Positions 1 to 11,310 of a stretch of DNA of 64,000 nt are shown here, one piece after another. A model generated the notes under the pieces. That model made no database searches. It had not been told where the DNA came from and saw only the letters and a program-made list of their open reading frames with translations. The translations under genes and the position numbers were made by a program. Source of the stretch: Myotis daubentonii (taxonomy: Eukaryota > Chordata > Mammalia > Chiroptera > Vespertilionidae); the NCBI RefSeq assembly GCF_963259705.1, contig NC_081842.1, positions 181,230,349 through 181,294,348 of the forward strand, read 5' to 3'. The first letter of the stretch is position 1; each line of letters opens with the position of its first letter.

Positions 1-690
1 TGATTTTGGATCACCTAAATGGGATCCCATGTGCATCGTGGACCATGAACATACAGCCATCGATGGAAACTTGTGATGCATGAGCTAAAAATGCTTTAAA
101 TCAGTCTCCTTCCTTAAGAAGCCCATGTGACATATTTATCCCTCACATTCCTACATCACTGGTGAAAATTCAATGAGCAAACACAGATTGATCAAACAGC
201 CTGACACTGGGTAGTTCAGCGACTGTCACCTGACTCGCATTGTTGCAGAGGGGTGCTCTGAGAAGAGTCCCTGTTGGCCAAAGAGAAGGGGGCATGGCTG
301 AGCGGTGGGTCACACACAGTGTTTGCCTCAGCAGAGCAAAGTCACATTGGGGAAGCACAGCTGGGGACATCTGCTCCTGTGGTTTCCTGGGAGTGAAGCC
401 CTGCTTTGTGGATGAGTGCTTTTGGCACCAGAATGGACACAGCAAAGCCCAGCTGCATGCCTGCCAGGCCTAGAGCAGGTCTGGCCTTACCTACCCACTT
501 GCAATCCTTTTTTGCTATAATATTATCAGGGGGAGAAAGTAAATTTACCTCCAGCCCCTCTGCCTAGCAGAAAACTCCATTTTCCCTGACTTTCCAAATA
601 ACTTGTGGGGAAACCCACTTGTATATGGGTGTCAGACTGACACATAGTAGGCATTGAGTTTATACTGGTATAACTTTGACTGTGCTAGTT
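1..690. other. No gene or clear repeat
   Basis: I see no recognisable gene, RNA or repeat. Both strands have short open frames (77 and 91 codons) over 170-473, but they overlap each other and show no domain or conserved motif. Treated as unique non-coding sequence. Confidence 0.5.
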
Positions 691-895
691 TTACAGATAT
701 TGCTTCACTTCATCTTCATAGTAAGCCTTTGGAGTCATTCTTATTATTGAATTTTGTAAATGAAGAAATGAAGGCTCAGACAGGTTAAGTGAATTTCCTA
801 AGAAAATATAGCAAGCAAATGGTGGTCCTTGGGTTTGAACCCATGACTTTCTAACTCTGCGTCCTGTTTTCTTTCTAATATTGTAACTGTAATGT
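691..895 (-). repeat. MIR SINE fragment, antisense
   Basis: Reads as a diverged MIR on the minus strand: a block like 'aaatgaagaaatgaaggctc', then a stretch like 'caggttaagtgaatttcc', then 'gggtttgaacccatgac', in the order of the reverse-complemented MIR core and tRNA-like head. Old mammal-wide repeat with no coding role. Confidence 0.6.
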
Positions 896-1920
896 AGAGG
901 GCTAGGGGACAAACATAAATCAGGAGGTTGTTTTCCAGAATATCTAGCATCCCAACCTCATGATAAACATACGTTGACTCTCAAGCAGATGAAAAGGTTG
1001 CCCACTCACACAGGCCACATAACAGATAAGTCTCTCCAACTTTATTAGGAGCAATTTCCTATCTTTCATGGCCACTGTATCTTTCATCCACCACTTTGTT
1101 GGACAGGCCCAGTATCAGAGGCAGAGAATTCTGCTCTGAAGAACTTAATTCAAAGACTTGCCTACCTTTGAAATGCCCATAGGGGAAAAAGAGAAGATGG
1201 CCCTTTTGACAATTCCTTGCAAGGTCCCTATTGTGACAATTATGCATTCCTAAGTGCTATAGGAACACAAGACAATAGTGATAGTGATGAGCTCTGTGTG
1301 TGGGAGTCAGAGCTTCCCAATGAAGAAGACAGCCAACTGGAACTTAAAGGATGAGCAGAAACATGAGTGAAATGACTTGTCCCTAAGAGTGGGCCTGTAT
1401 GTGGTTTTAGCATCCGTCATTAAGATACAGTCCTGGCTAATGGTGCATACACTTGCTGGTAATTCATGGCCCTCTAGGATATCAAATCAAGATCTTAATG
1501 AGAAAACTGAAGCCCAGAGAAGTAACCTCACTTATTCAGGGCCCCTGAATAAGAACCACTCTTGTAATTTCCAGAACACTCTTCACCGCTCTGGGCTGCC
1601 TCTTGCTTCATCACCTCACTTGGAGCCACAGCCTGTTTGTCTCCTGCCTGCCCCAGATTCCTGGGGTCTCAAACCACAGGAGACCTAGGAGGGTGCATTA
1701 GTCATTTGCATTACTATCCCATCAGCATAGTTTCCTGGCCATGAAGCCTCCTGGCTTTGGGGATGTGTAACACGTGCTCATTTTCCTGCAGGGTTCGGCT
1801 TCATTTAAGCTCAAACAAATGAGAAATGCTACAAAAAATGTACAGTCCTTGACCTTAGAGCTCTTCCACTTGGCTGATGGCCTTGGGTGAATTCCTCCCC
1901 CATGAATCAAAGTCAGGAGC
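896..1920. other. Mostly unique sequence
   Basis: No gene seen. A short MIR-like antisense stretch lies near 1485-1530 ('gagaaaactgaagcccagag') and runs into an 11-bp-arm palindrome at 1531-1553. An open frame of 103 codons (1377-1688) has no recognisable domain. Confidence 0.4.
1531..1553. repeat. Short perfect palindrome
   Basis: Arms CTTATTCAGGG and CCCTGAATAAG are exact reverse complements of 11 bases around a single central C. It lies just after a MIR-like fragment. It may be chance or a small cruciform-forming site; no element ends are visible. Confidence 0.6.
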
Positions 1921-1924
1921 CAAG

Positions 1925-2165
1925 TTGTATTATTTTAAGGACTTCAGGCTCAATGCCTTTTTCCTGTCTGGAATGTTCTTCCATTTCCCTAAAGTCCTAC
2001 CAAGTCTTTGAGGTTCAGGCCAAGTGCCATCTCCTTTAGAAGATTCTCTGTTCCCCACCTCTCCACCACACCTAGCCCATAGCTACCATTCCCTTCTCTG
2101 AACTCCTAACATACTATCTCTAGTACCCATCCTACACCCAGCATGTTTTAAGTAAACACAAAAAA
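1925..2165 (+). repeat. L2 LINE fragment
   Basis: Diverged L2 3' region: 'ctgtctggaatgttcttcc', then 'caggccaagtgccatctcc', then 'agattctctgttccccacc' follow the order of the L2 3'-end consensus (CTGGAATGCTCTTCC, CTCAAATGTCACCTCC, AGGCCTTCCCTGACC). The L2 family stopped moving before the mammalian radiation. Confidence 0.6.
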
Positions 2166-2202
2166 AGAAAAACACAAAGTGTATCTTGTAACCTCCCAAA
2201 GA

Positions 2203-2760
2203 TTATATATACCCTGGTTTCGCCCTATCTCTTTGGGTATTGTGTTTCTTAGACAAATGGCATGTTGGGTTACTTCTGTTATAGAATAGAAAGAGTTTGT
2301 CCACCAGGTGCTGGCAGAGCCAAACACTAGACACTGGGAATTTAATGGAGAAATATTTTATCAAGAATGGCACCATCCAGGAAAACAGAAAGCTAATGCT
2401 CCAAAAGCCTGAAATCCCAATGGCATGTAGGTTACAGGTTATATAGGGCAAAACCACCAGACACCCTTGGGTTAGGTGTTCTGGGTTGTGCTGGAAGCTG
2501 GTTGGTCCAAAGTAAGGTAAGGATAATAAATCATTTCTTCGAGTCTTGAAGACAGCTCTGAGGTCCATTTCTGCATCTTCTGTTGGGTCTCATGGGAAAG
2601 TAGGAGGGAATTGGTCCACCTTAGGGCTCAGGAACTAAAATATAACTTAGGTCAAGATGCTATTTAGCCCACCAGAAGTCCTGACCACGTGACCATTGGT
2701 CACGCGTGTGCTTACTGTCTTCTGCTGCCTCCAGGGTTGCTGATTATCCTGAGAAAAGGC
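2203..2760 (-). repeat. Possible old LTR remnant (unidentified)
   Basis: The tract resembles an antisense LTR in general build: a poly(A)-signal-like block read on the minus strand near 2340-2360 (GATAAAATATTTC), pyrimidine-rich flanks and a 121-codon open frame with no domain. I cannot name a family and see no TG...CA ends or target duplication. It may simply be unique DNA. Confidence 0.25.
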
Positions 2761-3184
2761 TAGGTCTCTGAGGGGTAGAGAGAGAGAGAGGATTTCTAGA
2801 GCTAGGATTTAAAACTAAATTTATTCAAAGTCATAAGGACCCTCGGTTTCACTTTTGTCTCAGGAGGTCATTCTTGCTTCCTTTACATTGTTCTCTCCAT
2901 CTCTATACCATTGCTACTGCTCCTTAGTAAATGCTGAATGCTTAGCTATGTGCCTCCAAGTTAATATCTGACCTGAGCTTCCCATAATAAACTGGAAGTT
3001 GTCTAACCTGTCAAGCCATAAGTTGGACAGGCACAGCTGCACTTCATTATGATATGGAAGTGGTATATACAAGATGGCCTGAAAGCACAAGTCAGTTACA
3101 TGAAGTGGCCCAAATGCTCGTGGTCCCCACTTCTACTACATTAACTATTCTCTCCAGGCTGTTGCTATAGCCACATGAGGATTA

Positions 3185-3425
3185 CCCTACCGCCAGCTGA
3201 CACCTTCCTCTCCCCTCCGGACAACTACAGAAGCCTCTGAACTGGTCTCCCTGCCTCTAGTCTCTTTCACCTCCTATTCGCTGCTAAATGCTGACCCCAT
3301 GATCTTAAAAAAAATCTCTCTGATCATGTTGTTCTTCTCCTTGGAAACCTGTTGCCTTCAGAACATCTGCTTACTCTTCATAGCCTTACTCAACCTACTA
3401 TCTTCTCTGATTGCTTCTCAGAGTA
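3185..3425 (+). repeat. L2 LINE fragment
   Basis: 'actggtctccctgcctctag' followed by 'atctctctgatcatgttg' and a 'ccttggaaacctgttgcc' block matches the order of the L2 segment upstream of its 3' end (ACTGGTCTCCCTGCCTCC, TCTGATCATGTCACTCC). Diverged and truncated. Confidence 0.5.
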
Positions 3426-3435
3426 TGAAGCATGA

Positions 3436-3764
3436 CAGCACTTCTCAAACATTAACTCCAAAGGTGCCCAAAGGACAGGTGAAAGCCATCAGGTGTCCCC
3501 GAGGGTCCTAGAGGCAGAGCCCAAAGCAGACCTGTGCAAGCGTCTTCTGAGAACTAATGGTTTTCCCAAGAGTCATGCAAACTTGAACTTCTATTTCAGA
3601 GTATTTCTAGATGTTCACTGTTACTTAAAGCTTTACTTTATTTCCCTTGTAAATGTGATAGTCCATGAAAATGCAATATCTTTATCCTGTAGCTCTTTTT
3701 ATACTGTGCTGACATGCCACCATTCCTCCCACATGTAAGTATTCTCAAATTTGAGAAGCATGGA
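3436..3764 (+). repeat. Possible hAT-type MITE
   Basis: Left end 'cagcacttctcaaac' and right end 'tttgagaagc' form a short inverted pair about 330 bp apart, like many old hAT-Charlie MITEs. The interior is not recognised and no 8-bp duplication is clear. Confidence 0.3.
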
Positions 3765-3989
3765 ACCCTCTAGCACTTTTTTGTCCTTCTGCTACATGTC
3801 AGGCCTGGTCCTGTGACTAAGAAACTGAGTCTAGTGAAGGAAATTTCGCACAATGCTATAATAATATACACATCACCATAAATTGTAAGTAGCAAACATC
3901 CTGGGCATTTGAAGGGTTAATGTTCTCACTATCAATTGAAGGCTAAATTCCTTAACCTGAAATTAAAGATCATTAATTTCTTTAATAAT

Positions 3990-4035
3990 TACTGTATTGT
4001 CTTAATAATAATAATAATATTGAGACAATACAGTA
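3990..4035. repeat. Hairpin with AAT-repeat loop
   Basis: The 18-base arm TACTGTATTGTCTTAATA (3990-4007) pairs with TATTGAGACAATACAGTA (4018-4035) with one mismatch, around a short AAT run. Seen directly in the sequence. It could be the core of an old short DNA element or a chance fold. Confidence 0.65.
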
Positions 4036-4044
4036 GCTACAACT

Positions 4045-4240
4045 TATACAGTGCTTACTCTGACCAAATACTTCTTTAAGCTCTTCATGTATATTGATAT
4101 GTTTAAGACCCAGAACCACCCCAGGAAATAAGTACTGTTCATATTTTCATTTCAATTAGATGAAAAAACTCAGCTTGGCTTTGAAGCAGTCAGTCTGGCT
4201 TCAATGACCATGACTTTAACCACTCTGTTATGACACATAT
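4045..4240 (-). repeat. MIR SINE fragment, antisense
   Basis: Order of blocks fits an antisense MIR: 'acagtgcttactctgacc', 'aggaaataagtactgttc', 'gatgaaaaaactcagc', then 'gactttaaccactctgtta', matching the reverse of the tRNA-like MIR head. Confidence 0.6.
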
Positions 4241-4255
4241 CAACTATCTTTAGCA

Positions 4256-4320
4256 GTATGTAATAGTAATAGTACCAGTAAATAGTAATAATAATAGTAA
4301 TAGTAGCAGTAGCAGCTACA
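4256..4320. repeat. TAG/TAA-rich imperfect microsatellite
   Basis: Runs of TAATAG, TAA and TAGCAG units, imperfect throughout. Gives a long Tyr-rich spurious frame on the minus strand. Confidence 0.8.
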
Positions 4321-4794
4321 ATCACAATAAATACATACATGCACTAAACACACACAGACCCTTAGAAATAAAATGAGATAATGCACATACAATTGCTTTG
4401 AAATCCTCCTGGCATAGACCAGTCCATTATGAGACCTTCCTAAACAAGCCCTCTCTGAGCTCCACCTCCCTTTCCTACCCACAGAGGTTCAGACAGAGGT
4501 CTCCCAAGATCCCTGTGGTTAAAAGTTTCAGTGAGAACATGTTGAAATTGGATGGCTATGCATACTAATTAAGACAGATCTGTGACTCAGACAGCCATAG
4601 GCAATGAGAAGGTAGAGGTTCAAAGATCTGAACTCCCCTGATTGACACTCAAGGACCCACTTTGGTCTGGCTACTACTAACCAACAGGCAGTCTTCAAAC
4701 TTGAGAAGCCCTTTCCCAGAATGGAATTTGTGTTTTAGTTCCAGGAAAAGACTGTTATTGAAAGAATGTAAAGGAGCCAAAGTGTGTGGGGCAG

Positions 4795-4980
4795 TGGCTG
4801 TGTGTAGACTTTCACATATAACCGACTCATATTCCCCACAATGTCCAGTTATGGAGGTAAGACCAACACCATTTCATAGGTGAGGACACTGGTGCTCAGA
4901 GAGATTAAGTACCTGACACAAGGTAATGCAGAAATAAACCGGCAGCACTACCATTTGGAGCCATATACATCTGACCACAA
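4795..4980 (-). repeat. MIR SINE fragment, antisense
   Basis: 'accatttcataggtgaggac', 'ctcagagagattaagtacc' and 'acacaaggtaatgcag' follow the antisense MIR core, ending in a degraded head near 4980. Confidence 0.65.
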
Positions 4981-7355
4981 AGCTTATTTTTAAAGAACAT
5001 CTATGCCACAAAAGAGCTAAGCTTCTAACCAAAGATATAACGTTCTTGTAAAGCTTTTAAAAGGAGATGGCTCAAAAAACACTAGGAACTTTACATTTTA
5101 AGACTCTGGTCCTTCATATAAGACTGCTCTTATAGGACATGGCTTTCTAAAATCTAAAACACTCAGAAGCTTTATTATTGCATGTCCTTAAATGAGATGG
5201 CACTGGCCTCCCCCAGGTGTGATGGCAGCATTCAGACATGGGCTTTCTAGGATCCAGTCATTCCCAGAGTTGACAGGAAAGGGCAGGTGACAGAGGGTGG
5301 ATGTAGTAGTGACAATAGGAGAAAGACTGAATAGGAGGGAAGCATCTCTGATGGCCCACTGTTGGAAAAAGGAGCCAAGGTAGACCAGTAGATGGCTTTA
5401 GCTAAATCTTTCAATGAGTTGTAGGGAAATCAGTTAAATAATTGGGGATGAGGAGGTCTTAAGATTACTATTCTAAGATTGGAGGAAGAAGCAAGCAATG
5501 ACTTCCAGGCTTAGATTTCTCTAGAGTCCCCCAAAAGTTACCAAAACATGGTTTCAAGTGCATACCCAAGGCTCATTATAGGAACATGAGCAAATTCCAA
5601 ATATCCAAAAGCAGGGATCAATGAGGAAGAAGAAGGAGCAGAACAGGTGACTTGTTGCAGAATCCTAAGATATACCAAACAAGGACTTTTATGGTCCTGT
5701 GTCTGGGGGCATCATACATAGGATTTCACTAAATGCTGACTTAAAGAAAGGACACTAGAGACATGTGGCAAAAACATAAATGCTGAATGCACATGGCACT
5801 TGGTGGAAATAGAAAATAGTCTACTGAGCCTGGGATTGAGGGAAATAATACTTACAACACGGTAACTGTGGCAGATTACAGAGGACCTTGAGTGTCACAC
5901 TAAAGAGCCTGAATATAGTCAATAAGTCACTGATGCTAACTGGTGGATAATAGAGAAGACACCATGGTTAATGCTTAGTAGGGAAAAAATGGGTTTTGCA
6001 TTGACCACTGCTCTAGGATGGCACACACAGGGCAGAAATGAATTAACCTGTTGAGCTAGAAGGGATCTTGGAGACTCTTATATTTCTGTTTATAGTTGGG
6101 GAGACAAGCTGGAGAGTGGGACCTCACAGTGCTCTGTGCGGAACTGGAAGCCAGTGATCTTTTCAGCCAACTGTACTTTGAGATTGCAAGGTTAATAGAA
6201 AAACTATAGTTCTCCAAGTTGTAACATTGCTGGTTATAAAAAAAAAATGGGGAAAAATCAGAAAATTGTGTCCAGGGAGTAGGGCTGAAAAATAAAACTT
6301 AAAGCCAATTTTTTTTAACCTAAATTCACAGAGTTCAAGGATTTGACCATGGGTGGCCCTTGGCTCTTTTCCCCAACTTCTACAGATTGGCCTAATATGT
6401 ATTTGATCCCTTGGTCTTGCAAGACTTTTAATTCATAAATTGCATCAAACATTGCAAAACCAGGCAAATACTTACAAGAGATTTTCTGTTTTACTGACTT
6501 AGCCTAGACATAGAATTTGATTCCAGGCAAGAGCTGGACACTAAATCCCAGGAAAGGCGAGATCAATAAGATAAAACCCAAACAAGTTACCAGCCTCTGG
6601 CTGACACATTCCCTTTCCCTTAACAGGGGCCTAAACAGAGCAGTAAAACACAATTTCTAATACCTAGGTCTCCCAAGGTAGCAAAGACCCATTGCTTATT
6701 TTTGTCTGTTTTGTTACACTCTGGTGCTATCAGTGAAAGAGAGAGATTCAACAGTGTAAGTGGAGCCCAGAGGAGGAAGCCATTGCTATTCAGGGGACCA
6801 GAAGGCTCACCAGGAAACATTTGATTATTTTTTTAAGAGTGAAAGGTACTTCTCCAGACAGACAAAAGACAGGAGGAAAGTTATTCCAACAGGAAGTAAT
6901 CTGTGCACAGATATAAAAGAAACTATTGGGTGGAAGCAAACAGTTCAGTGTGGCAAGAAATGAGGAGCTTGAGGGTGTGGAGAAAGAAAAGCATTTCAGG
7001 CTTGTGTAAGGGCATTTAGACGTGAGAGAGCCTGGAGTGTCAGGACAATGTCATAGTTACATGTGGGATGAATCCAAGTACCAGGAGGAATGTAGAGGGA
7101 GATGAGACAAGACTGAAATGTGGGATAACTCAGACCAAGGAGGCCTGTGAGTACCTGTCTAAGGAATCTGGCTTTTTCTCTGCAGGTAGCAATGGAGGCG
7201 GTTGTGGGAGGGGGATGGCATTAAACGTGTCTGAGCAGAGGAGTGACATCATTAGAGCTGTGCTTTTGGGAAAATGGATTGGAAAATTAGAGATTGAAAA
7301 TAGAATGGTAAAGGCATGTGCACAGGTGAGAAATTGAAAGGACACAAACTAGTGA
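4981..7355. other. Non-coding stretch, no gene
   Basis: No exon or RNA gene recognised. Parts (about 5270-6000 and 7000-7340, for example 'gagcagaggagtgacatc' near 7233) resemble an old interspersed repeat that recurs near 15800, 23350 and 33600, but I cannot name it with confidence. Two short A-runs lie near 6240 and 6310. Confidence 0.4.
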
Positions 7356-7359
7356 TCTA

Positions 7360-7605
7360 GATCCAGTTCTGTTGAGAACCTTTCCCCAAGTTTTCCCACC
7401 TGCACCAACATCACCCTTCTCTGAACACCTTACCACTAATGTGAGTCCTGGTCATTGGACCTTTAACAACATCACTAACTGTAGATTTGCCTCCCTTGTG
7501 CAATGAACAGCTTGAAGGCAATGGGGTCTGAATAATTTCTCTATCCTGGGCACCCAGCACAGTCAGCCTCCAAGACAATATTTGTTGAATGAATGCAAGC
7601 CAGCA
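7360..7605 (+). repeat. L2 LINE 3' end
   Basis: Follows the L2 3' consensus to its end: 'tgcaatgaacagcttgaagg', 'tctctatcctgggcaccc', 'agcacagtcagcc', then 'atatttgttgaatgaatgc', the typical L2 terminus. Confidence 0.7.
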
Positions 7606-8074
7606 TACAGGAATAAGTCAATGAATGAATGGGAATAGATGCAGCTGGGTGCCCATGCACATAGTCTCTTTCCTTTAACCTACCCTCCCTTCCCCACCCC
7701 CACTGACTCCAGGTCCTGACACTGGCTGGGTAAATAGGACAGTTGTTCCTTTATTCATTCATTGGTAGTATTATTAATAACTTTTAAGTGCCACTTGGAT
7801 ACCATTCAAATAAGAAATGAGGGAGCAATGTAACCAGTTGGCTGGATGACTTGTGGGATGTGCTATTTCCTGTCACCATAAATGCATCCCACACCATTCC
7901 CCAAGTTCCCTTTGGTTTTACCCACACAGGCCCATACCCTGTGGAACCTAGACAGATTCCTGATATTGAAGGGGCTGGTTGAAGGATAGATACATCTGGC
8001 TCCTCAAGACCTGTGTGTATCTGGCCCCAGGTCCTAGGCACAGAATCCTTCCAGGCAAGAAACTGCCAGAGGAT

Positions 8075-8190
8075 AACCATTGCCCTTTAATATACATTGC
8101 GTATCTTTTGTTGAATCTCACAACACTGCTAAGTAGGTTCTACTGTCCCCATTTGACAGATGAGGGACCCAAAGCCTAAAGCGGTTACAT
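8075..8190 (-). repeat. MIR SINE fragment, antisense
   Basis: 'aatctcacaacactgctaag', 'gttctactgtccccatttga' and 'cagatgagggacccaaagcc' match the antisense MIR 3' half and core. Truncated at the core. Confidence 0.6.
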
Positions 8191-9365
8191 CTCAGCCCTG
8201 GCTGCGGTGGAGAGTCACTCCGGGAGCTAAGTAATTCCCGCTCCAGGCCCCCGCCCAGGTCCCTCCAGTCAGTGTCCCTGGTGAGACTCAGGCATCAGGG
8301 TCCAAGGTGTCATGGCTGACCAGTGGAAAACCCAGGACTGGTACTCAGCCTCCTCCATATAACCTCAGTGTCCTTTCCGCAGCTCCATTGTCAATAAGTA
8401 AAATTCTGCTCCAGAACTGTCCCTGGGGGCTTTAAGTCTGGTGTAAACAGTCAGGAGCTGGGTAGGCAGTGGATGGGGGGAAAATGCATCTCATCAATGT
8501 TTTCATTTTTCTCTGCTGCTTGCTTTTGATCTCAAACCACAGGATTTATTTGTGGCTTCGATGGTGCATTAACTGTTTGGGTTCCTTGGGCTTATTCTGG
8601 TCCAAACACAGCCCAGCCTGTTTTCTGCAAGCAGGCCTTCCTGGTACAGAGGCCTTGTCCTGCCTTCTCTTTGGGGCAAAACAAAGGGCAGCTCTGGCAG
8701 CTTTATGAGCTGCTCTCTGGCTGCTGACACAGCCGCCTGACAGATGGCCTGCCACGCTGGGGCCATGTCCCCAATTTCACCAAAGAAGCCCACTCAGGGC
8801 ATGTGTTTTGGCTTCTTTTTATAAGATTTGTGTTAGCCCATGAATCACAGAGTAACCATGCTGGAGAGAACCTTAAAGATCATCTAATCCACCCCCTCCA
8901 CCGTCACCACTCCCCACACACTTTTCTGATGGGAAAATGAAGGCTTATTGGAACATTAAGTATGAATAATCATAAAATTCAACATAGTAAAATATTTCAA
9001 TGCCAGGAAATTATTATAAAAAATAGATGTTTATTTTGCATCAATTAAAGCCAGAGACTTTACACATCATCTTGATTAATTCTATGGGCCACTGCATTGC
9101 ACAGATCTGGGGCCACCATAAGTTTCATGAAGTACATGTTGCATTGCCAGGATAGTCATGGGTCTCCCAGAATAGTGCTATTGATAACTTGTGTGGCCAT
9201 ACCTGGTGGCTTTCTTAAGACTGATGACATCTTTAGGAGAAAGCTGTCATCCCTATAGCGGGTCAGGATACTGCATAACTCTTTCCTTCCCAAGTGTGTC
9301 TAACTCATCACACAAAGGTTACCAGCCAAATGGGAAACAAGCATCGCTTTTTTTTTTAAATGTGT
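8191..9365. other. Non-coding stretch, no gene
   Basis: No gene seen. Overlapping frames at 8469-8793 on both strands lack domains and exon-like boundaries. An old MIR-like fragment may sit at 8860-8945 ('accttaaagatcatctaatc'). Confidence 0.35.
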
Positions 9366-9377
9366 GTAATCACCATG

Positions 9378-9870
9378 TGTATCTGGTAGCTTTTGCTACA
9401 TAACAGATTGCCCTAAAACTTAGGGGCTTAAAATAACAACCATTTGTTTTTGTTCAAAAATGTACAGGCCAGGCAGGCAGTTCTGCTCATCTGGGCTGAG
9501 CCCAGCTGATCTTGGTTAATTCTCATCGATATATATGAATCAACTGATGGGTCAACTGGAGGATGGCTAGTCTTCAACGACCTTGGCTAGGCTGGCTGAG
9601 ATGACTGGGACCTCTCTCCACTGGTCCTCCTTCATTCAGAAAGTTGGCCTGGGCTAACTGTGCTTGGAGGCCACAGTGTTTCAAGAGAGCCAAGGGAACA
9701 GGTAAAACCTCTTAAGGCCCAGGCTCAGTCCTTATATATCACTTCTGTTGCTTTGTTTTAGCCAAATCAAGTCAAAAGGCCAATCCAGATTATAGGCATA
9801 GAGAAATCAACTCTACCTCTTAAAGGGAAAAGGTAAAAAAAAATTGTGGCCATTTTTCTACGTTGTCATA
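9378..9870 (-). repeat. MLT1-like MaLR LTR, antisense
   Basis: Old ERVL-MaLR type LTR read on the minus strand. Diagnostic blocks: 'tagcttttgctacataacag', 'cctaaaacttaggggctta', 'cttaaggcccaggctcag', 'ccaaatcaagtcaaaaggcc' and 'aactctacctcttaaaggg', in the order of the reverse-complemented MLT1 consensus. The sense-strand copy at 28.5-29.8 kb shares the same family layout. No internal retroviral sequence is attached. Confidence 0.65.
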
Positions 9871-10374
9871 CCCTGTAACAACACCCACAAAAATTACAGA
9901 GTTGTGGGTGAACTTGGTTAGAGAACATTGCTTAGGATTCCATCTGGAAGAGGTATGACCTACATTCTCCCTGTGACATGCACAGTTATAAGTGGAGCAG
10001 CTGGAACACAGAAGCGAAGATGGGGATTGTTGTCCAAGGTAGTGATCTCACTCACTAGCAAGAGATTAGAGTTTGACCTCCATTGGTACTGAGCACATTA
10101 GACACTTTTCAGAGAGAGGTATATAATGGAGCGGAAAGAGAGTCTGTTCTCTCCTCTATGGGATAAGGTAGAATTGTGGGAACAATAGAAGTTCCTTTCT
10201 CAATAAACAGTTCTTAAATCCAGGCAAGGACATGGAGGCTCAAAGAGATTAGGATACCTGGCCAAGAACACAGAGGAGACCCAATTGGGCATTCTTCCCA
10301 AGTTGTAATGCTAAAGTCAGCTAAGATAGCCTTTTTTGGGTTTCCATCCTTAATAGCTTCTAGCCCTTTTCTGA

Positions 10375-10620
10375 GAAAGTCAAACAAGGCTCTCAGATAC
10401 ATTGAGCAGCTATTTTGGTCCAAGCACTTTTCTAAGCACCTTCCTATGAAAGGTGCATAAAATCTTTGCCACTCTGAGTGACAAGCATTATTATTCTCAT
10501 AATGAATGAGAAACACTAAATCCAGAGAGGCAATGAGATGTGTTCAACATTATGCAGTTAGTAAATAGGGTAACGTAGACCTAAATTAATCCTGTCACTA
10601 AGTCCAAATGTCCTCTTTGT
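10375..10620 (-). repeat. MIR SINE, antisense
   Basis: 'attgagcagctattttgg', 'aagcacttttctaagcacc', 'agaaacactaaatccagag' and 'ttatgcagttagtaaatagg' follow antisense MIR over most of its length. Confidence 0.6.
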
Positions 10621-10636
10621 TAAAAATGACTATTTA

Positions 10637-10794
10637 GCCCAGCTGGCATGGCTCAGTGGTTGAGTGTCTACCTATGAACCAGGAGGTCATGGTCCAATTC
10701 CCAGTCAGGGCACATGACCAGGTTGTGAGCTCTATTCCCAGTGTGTGGCGTGCAGGAAGCAGCAGATCAATGATTCTCTCTCATAACTGATGTT

Positions 10795-10860
<66 letters not shown>

Positions 10861-10897
10861 TTCATCTCTGAAATCAATAAAATATATATTTTTAAAA
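10637..10897 (+). repeat. Ves SINE with expanded TC tract
   Basis: Bat tRNA-derived SINE. Head has 'ggctcagtggttgagtgtc' (A-box-like) and 'ggtccaattcccagtcaggg' (B-box-like), then 'gtgcaggaagcagcagatca', a pyrimidine tract and the tail 'aaatcaataaaatatat'. The pyrimidine tract has expanded into a pure TC microsatellite of about 57 bases (10801-10857). Non-coding; mobilised by L1 machinery. Confidence 0.93.
10801..10857. repeat. (TC)n microsatellite
   Basis: Uninterrupted TC run inside the 3' half of a Ves SINE. It produces spurious Ser-Leu and Glu-Arg frames on the two strands. Confidence 0.97.
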
Positions 10898-11084
10898 GTC
10901 TACTCAATTCCCTTGGCATGCATTGTATGCAGCAGGCATAGTGGATTGTTTTTCTCCCTAAAAGATCCTTCTTTATTCTTGAGTTCCTACCTTCCCTCCA
11001 CCTGAAATGTACCAACAACCACTTTTTTATGTTAGATTTCTCCTTCCTCATCTGCATCTGCTACCCTAGCTCTCTACCTATAAG

Positions 11085-11310
11085 ACCCCTGCCATCTTTA
11101 AAGGACCAGCTCCAATGCAACCCCTTCCAGGATCCAGAATTAAGGTCTACTCTTTCCTTATTTCTCCAGAAGGAAGAAGTCATTTCCTTTACTCCCTCTG
11201 TTCCTACAGCATTTCATTTCACACTACTTTGTGCCATATGCTGTTATTATGTGTTTACTTGTTTATGTACATAATAATGTATATGTTTCTCAGGCAGAAC
11301 TTTGAAAACT
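11085..11310 (+). repeat. Probable L2 LINE fragment
   Basis: 'ccagctccaatgcaacccc', 'cctttactccctctgttcc' and 'ttatgtgtttacttgtttat' recall the L2 3' region. Diverged; assignment is moderate. Confidence 0.4.
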
